Of a stretch of 64,000 nt of DNA, positions 59,596 through 64,000 are shown piece by piece. Source of the stretch: Zoogloea sp. (GTDB taxonomy: Bacteria > Pseudomonadota > Gammaproteobacteria > Burkholderiales > Rhodocyclaceae). The stretch's first letter is position 1. Every line of letters begins with the position of its first letter. The translations under genes and the position numbers were made by a program. Location of the stretch: the NCBI GenBank assembly GCA_016703645.1, contig JADJBR010000009.1, positions 425,935-489,934 of the forward strand, given 5' to 3'. The notes below the pieces were generated by a model, which was given only the letters and a program-made list of their open reading frames with translations, was not told the origin of the DNA and made no database searches.

Positions 59596-59943
59596 TCAGG
59601 CCCAGCCTTCGTTCATGCCAAGGGCGCGTTCGCGGTGCGCAAGATAGAGCGGGAGGGCAATGGCCAGGCCCACAAGGAAACAGAGGGCCAGGTAAAGCCA
59701 GGGCCGCTTCAGGCCGTTGCGCCGTGCATCGACGACGACCCACACGGAGAACGTGACCGCCGAGAGGTAGACGTCGATGGTGATGGCCGTCGTAAGGACG
59801 TTGGCAAACGCGGCTCCAAAGAACTCGGCGGGCGCCAGACCCCCTCCGCCCAGAATGTACTGGCCGTTGTAGTACCAGGTGGCCAGCAATCCGACCACTG
59901 CAAGCGCATGGTAGAGGGGGATGAGTGCGGATTTCTTGTGCAT
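59596..59943 (-). CDS. DUF2834-type membrane protein
   Basis: 115 residues with three helices: LIPLYHALAVVGLLATWYYN, an inner segment beginning NVLTTAITIDVYLSAVTFS, and PWLYLALCFLVGLAIALPLYL. The sequence ITIDVYLSAVTFSVWVVVDA and the ending LYLAHRERAL resemble the DUF2834 family of small bacterial membrane proteins with no known function. Single gene between rep and a conserved hypothetical. Confidence 0.75.
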   Translation of the reverse strand: MHKKSALIPLYHALAVVGLLATWYYNGQYILGGGGLAPAEFFGAAFANVLTTAITIDVYLSAVTFSVWVVVDARRNGLKRPWLYLALCFLVGLAIALPLYLAHRERALGMNEGWA

Positions 59944-59971
59944 CGGCTTTCAATGGGGTGCGGTTGCTGGA

Positions 59972-59993
59972 GGCCATCCCGCCCGGGATGGCC
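59972..59993. repeat. 22-bp palindrome upstream of the DUF2834 gene
   Basis: GGCCATCCCG and CGGGATGGCC, two bases apart, make a perfect palindrome 29 bp before the DUF2834 start codon. It could be the terminator-like end of the gene to the right or an operator. The rest of 59994-60159 shows no gene. Confidence 0.45.
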
Positions 59994-60159
59994 GCTGGCT
60001 CCGTAAGCGCCGGACAGATCAGGCATCTTCACCGGAGAAGCTGGATTCTGCACAACATCCTGGCGGGAGGCCAGCATGAGAACGGCATTCACCGCCGTCG
60101 CCGGCGGGTATGCCTCGCCATGCCTGGGGCGCCCCGCTGCGCGGGAACGCCCGTCAGCA

Positions 60160-60660
60160 TCAGGCACCGGACAACGGTGTCGGCCCTGGTGCTTGCCCCG
60201 CCTCGGCGGCGTCGGGTGGCGCCGCAGGAAGGACGACGGCCTGCACGCCGACGCGCACGGCCTGCCCACCCTGTTCCGCGGCGAAACGCCTCGCTGCCGA
60301 CGTATCGGAGAACCAAAGCTTCAGAACCGAGGTGCCGCGCTGCACTGAGGCGAGCTGCTGAAGGTGGCTGACATCGATATGCGGAAGGGCGTGGCGGTAA
60401 TCCTCCCAGCTGGCGTACCCGGCCTCGCGGGCCAGCGCCCGGAGTACATGTTTGCGCTGCACGGTACCGCGGGCGTGGAAGAGGCCGGGTAGCGGCCGGT
60501 CCGTCACGGCACGGGTTGCCAGGAGCCGCCGAAGGACGGGAAGCGCCTCCGAAAGGGTGTCCGAGACGGCGGCGCGATGAAGGCGTCTTGCCTCGCGCAG
60601 CACCAGTTGAACGGAAGAGATCTGACCCGCGCACGGCGGCTGGGATGATGAAATGGGCAT
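60160..60660 (-). CDS. Conserved hypothetical protein
   Basis: 166 residues, basic and Arg/Leu/Ala-rich. A central part reads LRRLLATRAVTDRPLPGLFH, QRKHVLRALAREAGYASWEDY, resembling the short helical unit found at the start of some glyoxalase-superfamily proteins (a replication-independent 'GYASWEDL' motif). The last 20 residues are Ala/Pro-rich and low-complexity. The start at 60660 is chosen because the upstream part is unconserved-looking; a longer frame reaches 60780. Function not assigned. Confidence 0.55.
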   Translation of the reverse strand: MPISSSQPPCAGQISSVQLVLREARRLHRAAVSDTLSEALPVLRRLLATRAVTDRPLPGLFHARGTVQRKHVLRALAREAGYASWEDYRHALPHIDVSHLQQLASVQRGTSVLKLWFSDTSAARRFAAEQGGQAVRVGVQAVVLPAAPPDAAEAGQAPGPTPLSGA

Positions 60661-60819
60661 ACCGACTCCGAAGTCGAGTGGCCGCTCTCGCCGTTGGCCA
60701 CGGAGGGTATGCAAGCAAGGCTTGCGTTGTAAGGTGCTTGCGCTTTCGCGAGGTGGGCGTCCTGGCAGCCCGGAGCGCATTCTAGCCTTGTCCAGCCGTC
60801 GACAGGAAGATGCCCGCGC

Positions 60820-61179
60820 TCAAGGTTCTGCCGCCAGCCCACGCGCCAGGACGAGATAGTCCCGGACATGCTTGCCGCGGATATCTTCGACCGACAGCAA
60901 TTTGATGTGGCGACGAAACTTGCCCGCGCCTTCCAGCACCTTGAACGCATCGGGCAGCGATGCGCCCTCACCGAACTCCAGCGAAACGTGCTTCGCGTAG
61001 GAGAAGACGCCGCAAAAAGGCTTGCCCGACGAGAACAGAAGCCCGCCGTACTTCACCTCTTCGGAAATCGAAGGGTCGAGATCGAGGATGATCCCTCTCA
61101 GTGCTTGAACCAGTTCGAAGCGCCCCGCGTCGAGAAGGCGGATGTCGTCGAGGAGTTTGGAGATACGCTCTGTGGGCAT
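60820..61179 (-). CDS. DUF1801-type protein
   Basis: 119 residues: IILDLDPSISEEVKYGGLLFSSGKPFCGVF followed by SYAKHVSLEFGEGASLPD and GAGKFRRHIKLLSVEDI. This is the YdhG/DUF1801 fold, related to the iron-chaperone frataxin-like group. No specific role is known. A run of twelve G lies 20 bp upstream of the start. Confidence 0.8.
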   Translation of the reverse strand: MPTERISKLLDDIRLLDAGRFELVQALRGIILDLDPSISEEVKYGGLLFSSGKPFCGVFSYAKHVSLEFGEGASLPDAFKVLEGAGKFRRHIKLLSVEDIRGKHVRDYLVLARGLAAEP

Positions 61180-61199
61180 GATGTGTGGGACCGAAAAAA

Positions 61200-61211
61200 G
61201 GGGGGGGGGGG
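61200..61211. repeat. Homopolymer run of twelve G
   Basis: G12 preceded by six A, between the start of the DUF1801 gene and the stop of the membrane protein gene. Its position 20-32 bp before the DUF1801 ATG makes length variation there able to alter expression. Long G-runs are also error-prone in sequencing. Confidence 0.6.
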
Positions 61212-61257
61212 AAGCCCCGGGGCCGGGCAACGGGGTGAAATGAAGCCCCATGCGCTG

Positions 61258-61683
61258 CTACCCCCGGGAAGCCGACGCCACCCGCACGAGCAAGAGGGGC
61301 ATGGCCGCGAACAGTGCCAGCATGGCCAGATAGACGGCGCCGGAAACCGGATCGCGACTGGCCACATACTCGCCAAGGGTCCGATCCTGGAGCATGACCG
61401 CCAGCAGGACTTCGGCGCCGAGCAGCAAGGCCAGCGCCAAAAGGCCGACACCCAGGCGAGCCGGCGCAATGCCGGGCAGGCCAAAACGCCGGACGATGAA
61501 GCGTGCTGCCATCACCATCACCACGAGCATGAAGGGCATTTCGATGAGTTCCGCCATGCGTTCGCCGAGGCGGGGCACCAGAAAGGGCACGCGCAGCGCG
61601 CCCAGCACAAAGCCTGCGCCAAAGACCAGCGCAAAATAGGCCATGCCTGCCTTGATGCTGCGGATGGCGAGGGTGTCCATCAA
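61258..61683 (-). CDS. Small membrane protein with four helices, unknown
   Basis: 141 residues: AIRSIKAGMAYFALVFGAGFVLGALRVPFL, a short charged link with LGERMAELIEMPFMLVVMVMAARFIVRRF, then GVGLLALALLLGAEVLLAVML and YLAMLALFAAMPLLLVRVA, in all four membrane spans. The opening resembles a family of uncharacterised proteobacterial membrane proteins. It ends 46 bp before the G12 run and may be in an operon with the DUF1801 gene. Confidence 0.65.
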   Translation of the reverse strand: MMDTLAIRSIKAGMAYFALVFGAGFVLGALRVPFLVPRLGERMAELIEMPFMLVVMVMAARFIVRRFGLPGIAPARLGVGLLALALLLGAEVLLAVMLQDRTLGEYVASRDPVSGAVYLAMLALFAAMPLLLVRVASASRG

Positions 61684-61838
61684 TGGCTCATCGCTTGCCG
61701 TGCCGGTTCAAACCCGCATGCCCGCCAGGGTGCCCAGTGAACCCCAGCGAGGCGGAGATAAAGTCTCTTCGGGACGGCATGGCGTGCTCCACCTCGGCAA
61801 AAAGCTCAGCGCGCGGCGTCAGTCAAGCCACGGCTCAG

Positions 61839-61958
61839 AGGGTGTGAGTAAATCTGCTGCGCGACCCGATCTCGCCCCTGGGATGCTCACCGTAGCCTTG
61901 TAAGGCTGCGCTTCTCGGGGCGAACTCGAACCGCTCGCTACGATTTCTTCACACCCTC
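61839..61958 (+). mobile_element. MITE copy 1 (120 bp)
   Basis: Terminal inverted repeats GAGGGTGTGA / TCACACCCTC, flanked on both sides by TCA (61836-61838 and 61959-61961). No coding capacity. About 90 percent identical, in inverse orientation, to the copy at 62475. The right-hand TCA is also the stop codon (TGA on the minus strand) of the VOC gene. An inner short palindrome (CCGTAGCCTTGTAAGGCTG region) is conserved. Confidence 0.82.
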
Positions 61959-62375
61959 TCAATTCTCGGGCTGATGGCACACGGCTTCAATATTGTTGCC
62001 TTCCGGGTCGAGGATGAAGGCGCCGTAGTAATGCGGGTGGTATTCCGGGCGAAGCCCCGGGGCACCGTTGTCTTTTCCACCGGCGGCAATCGCTGCGCGG
62101 TAAAAGGCATCCACCTGGGCACGGTCCTGGGCTCGCCAGGCCAGGTGGCAGCCCGTTGTTGCCGGGGGGCCGCCATAGGGGGAGGGGCCATCGATAAACC
62201 ACACGTCGGCCTTCTTGCCATCGGGCTCCGCGGCGTCCGGGTAGGCGAAGCCCAGGATGTTCATGCCATAGTTGCCCTCGAAGACGACGCTGTAACCCAG
62301 GGGGGCAAGCGCCGCGCTGTAGAAGGCCTTGGCCCGGGCAATGTCGGTTACGCGGAAAGTCATGTGGTCAAGCAT
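61959..62375 (-). CDS. VOC/glyoxalase-family protein
   Basis: 138 residues: LDHMTFRVTDIARAKAFYSAALAPLGYSV, WFIDGPSPYGGPPATTGCHLAW, ARDRAQVDAFYRAA-like AQDRAQVDAFYRAAIAAG, and GAFILDPEGNNIEAVCH with the metal-ligand Glu near the end. It is a compact glyoxalase/bleomycin-resistance fold; the substrate is unknown. The gene is enclosed by two inverted MITEs, and its stop codon is the target duplication of MITE 1. Confidence 0.88.
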   Translation of the reverse strand: MLDHMTFRVTDIARAKAFYSAALAPLGYSVVFEGNYGMNILGFAYPDAAEPDGKKADVWFIDGPSPYGGPPATTGCHLAWRAQDRAQVDAFYRAAIAAGGKDNGAPGLRPEYHPHYYGAFILDPEGNNIEAVCHQPEN

Positions 62376-62474
62376 GCTGCGTTGCTCCTGGTGTGAGGTG
62401 GTAGCGGGCGAACTGCCAATAAAACTGTACACATATACAGCATTATTGGCAAGAGCTCGGGCCGGGACTGCTCA

Positions 62475-62595
62475 GAGGGTGTGAAGAAATCGTAGCGAGC
62501 GGTTCGAGTTCGCCCGGAGAAGCGCAGCCGTACAAGAGTACGGTGAGCATCGCAGGGGCGAAATCGGGTCGCGCAGTAGATGTATTCACACCCTC
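62475..62595 (-). mobile_element. MITE copy 2 (121 bp, inverted)
   Basis: Same family as 61839-61958, reversed. Flanked by TCA at 62472-62474 and 62596-62598; the latter is shared with the adjacent IS5-like element. The conserved interior includes GAACTCGAACCGCTCGC and GACCCGAT in inverse. Confidence 0.82.
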
Positions 62596-62598
62596 TCA

Positions 62599-63816
62599 GA
62601 GGGTGTAGCCAAAATAAACAATTCCGTCTATGCTCACTCCGGACCCAGAATGGATGGAGCGCTCGGTGGAGAACGACGGAACAAATCAAGGCAGAGTAGG
62701 GCGCAAGCCGGCGTTGAACGCGCAGCACATCGAAACGCTGCGCGCGATCACGCGTGAGCAGCCGCGCTCGTCGCTGGAGGAAGTGACGCGCGAGCTGCAC
62801 CGGCGCACGGGCGCTGAGGTGTGCACGGCCACGGTCCGCAAGGCGCTGCGGCAGGCGGGCATCGACAGGCTCAAGCCGCAGCGCAAGCCCAGCGAGCGCG
62901 CTGCCGTGCAAGGCGGGGCGCCGCTGCGCTTCGGGTACACGGACGCCCATCGGCGCCAGGATGGCCCCAGCGGCATGAACACCGATCTGACCGACGCGGA
63001 ATGGGCGCTGGTGGCGGACCTGTTCGAGCGTCAAGGCGGGCGCGGCGCGCCGGCCAAGCACGCCCGCAAGCGCATGGTCGATGCGTGCTGCTACGTGGTC
63101 CGTACGGGCGGCGCCTGGCGCTTGCTGCCCAAGAGCTTTCCGCCCTGGCGCGGGGTGTACAAGGCCTTCTGCCGCTGGGCGGCGGCCGGCACCTTCGAAG
63201 CGATGCACGACCGGCTGCGCGCGCAGTGGCGCGCCCGCGTGGGCCGCAACCCCGAGCCGACTGCGGCCATCATCGACGCGCAGAGCACACGCAGCACCGC
63301 CCAGGGCGGCATGACGGGCTTCGACGCCGGCAAGAAGGTCAAGGGGCGCAAACGCCACCTCGTTGTCGACACCCTGGGGCTGCTGCTGGCCGTCACCGTC
63401 ACGGCGGCCAGCGTGCAGGATCGTGATGCCGCGGCTGACGTGGTCGCACAGGCCGCTACCAAGGTGCCCGGCCTCAAGAAGCTCTATACCGACGCCGCGT
63501 ACGGCGGCCAATGCGCAGGCCATCGAGACCGCGCACCCGAACATGAGCGTCGAGGTCGTTCGCCACCCTGGCAACCGCAGCACCGGCACCTGGCGCGATG
63601 CCCAACAGCCGCTGTGGCCGGAAGTGGTCCCCAGCGGTTTCGTCGTTCAGGCCAAGCGTTGGGTGGTCGAGCGCACCCACGCATGGAACGAGCGCGCCCG
63701 TCGCCTCATGGCCCATCACGATCGCTCCTCGTGGGCACCGGTCGCTTGGGTCTGGCTGGTCGAAGCGCGTATCCTTGCAACCAGACTGGCAAGCTAATCA
63801 TTTTGGGTACACCCTC
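62599..63816 (+). mobile_element. IS5-like insertion sequence (1218 bp)
   Basis: Ends GAGGGTGTAGCCAAAAT and ATTTTGGGTACACCCTC form terminal inverted repeats (16 of 17 matching), flanked by TCA at 62596-62598 and 63817-63819. A 3-bp TNA duplication and GAGGGTGT ends fit the IS1031/ISL2 groups of the IS5 family. It carries one frameshifted transposase gene. The right TCA is the stop codon of a gene continuing beyond the window. Confidence 0.85.
62630..63797 (+). pseudogene. IS5-family transposase, one frameshift
   Basis: An N-terminal winged-helix part (HIETLRAITREQPRSSLEEV ... TATVRKALRQAGIDRLKP) of the kind seen in IS630-type elements is joined to a DUF4096/DDE_Tnp_1 transposase (TDLTDAEWALVADLFE, WRLLPKSFPPWRGVYKAF, AAIIDAQSTRST, GRKRHLVVDTLGLLLAV, LYTDAAYGG). 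Near 63508 the frame slips by one base and continues as AQAIETAHPNMSVEVV to KRWVVERTHAWNERARRL, which has the catalytic Glu, ending at 63797. Either inactivated or expressed by frameshifting. The left frame stays open past the IS end but is meaningless there. Confidence 0.82.
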
Positions 63817-64000
63817 TCAGCGGATCACACAGACATCGCCTTGCACGGCACAGATGCACTCCTCTTCCGTCACGCTTAGCCGGGTAAGCACCGAACCATC
63901 GGCACGCAGGGCGGTCACCGAAATCACATAGCCTTCGTTGATCGCGGGCCGGAGATCCTTGTTGGCGCACCAGCCCTTTGTCAGCATCGTCTTGAGCAGA
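63817..64000 (-). CDS. C-terminal part of an unidentified protein, cut by the window edge
   Basis: Sixty codons before a TGA at 63817-63819 read as GWCANKDLRPAINEGYVISV, then TALRADGSVLTRLSVTEEEC and CICAVQGDVCVIR. Codon use is coding-like and the frame is open to the window end. It has four cysteines in the visible part. I do not recognise the family. The stop codon coincides with the TCA target duplication of the IS5-like element. Confidence 0.6.
   Translation of the reverse strand, partial: LLKTMLTKGWCANKDLRPAINEGYVISVTALRADGSVLTRLSVTEEECICAVQGDVCVIR

Overview
The window is GC-rich, densely packed chromosomal DNA from a betaproteobacterium. A member of Rhodocyclales (Azoarcus/Thauera/Azospira-like) fits best. 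This is an inference from gene content: an ubiUVT operon for O2-independent ubiquinone synthesis behind an FNR/Anr-type site, a SAH riboswitch before ahcY-metF, an OxyR-type ahpC promoter, a hemerythrin-linked diguanylate cyclase and many PAS/GGDEF/kinase sensors. Together these suggest a facultatively anaerobic, motile, probably denitrifying environmental organism. No 16S rRNA or other decisive marker is present.

Layout. 1-2.9 kb: the 3' part of a tRNA-Gly(CCC) with its terminator, then a less GC-rich accessory block holding an excisionase-like antitoxin/PIN toxin pair, an Mrr-type restriction enzyme and a decayed GNAT toxin. 3.1-12.6 kb: an OmpR/EnvZ-like two-component pair (the kinase frameshifted), two small exported proteins, a fatty acid hydroxylase, an MgtA-type Mg2+ P-type ATPase, a SAM methyltransferase and a REC-PAS-kinase. 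12.8-18.1 kb: ahpF/ahpC, a small c-type cytochrome with a ferric-reductase-like flavocytochrome, and an old yellow enzyme. 18.1-34.9 kb: a large hybrid sensor kinase, a zinc phospholipase C-like protein, fumC divergent from acnA, a PAP2 phosphatase/glycosyltransferase pair, arfB (frameshifted), an RlmN paralogue, yejK, dgkA, an alpha/beta hydrolase, a flavin reductase and mutY (frameshifted).

35.0-37.3 kb is a repeat island. A non-coding element bounded by a perfect 36-bp inverted repeat has an IS110-family (IS1111-type) element inserted in its central hairpin. The IS carries 16-bp inverted repeats and a long non-coding 3' end that could encode a bridge RNA. 37.3-45.2 kb: LON-domain protein, ubiX, a sodium:solute symporter with a His-rich tail, an NMT1-like binding protein, then divergent ubiU-ubiV-ubiT and a VanZ-like gene. 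45.3-52.2 kb: a tightly overlapping cluster of [2Fe-2S] thioredoxin-like ferredoxin, hydrolase, GST, NodI-like ATPase, diguanylate cyclase-hemerythrin, NodJ-like permease, cutA and dsbD. 52.3-59.5 kb: SAH riboswitch-ahcY-metF, a PAS-GGDEF-EAL protein and rep. 59.6-64 kb: small conserved genes and a second mobile cluster, made of two inverted ~120-bp MITEs around a VOC gene and an IS5-like element. All share GAGGGTGT termini and TCA target duplications.

Two patterns cut across the window. First, GAGGGTGT-type ends abut the TGA stop codons of three different genes, with the 3-bp target duplication forming the stop. Second, at least seven single-base deletions disrupt otherwise intact reading frames (kinase x2, GNAT x2, arfB, mutY, transposase). 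These are either real decay or residual indel error in the assembly.
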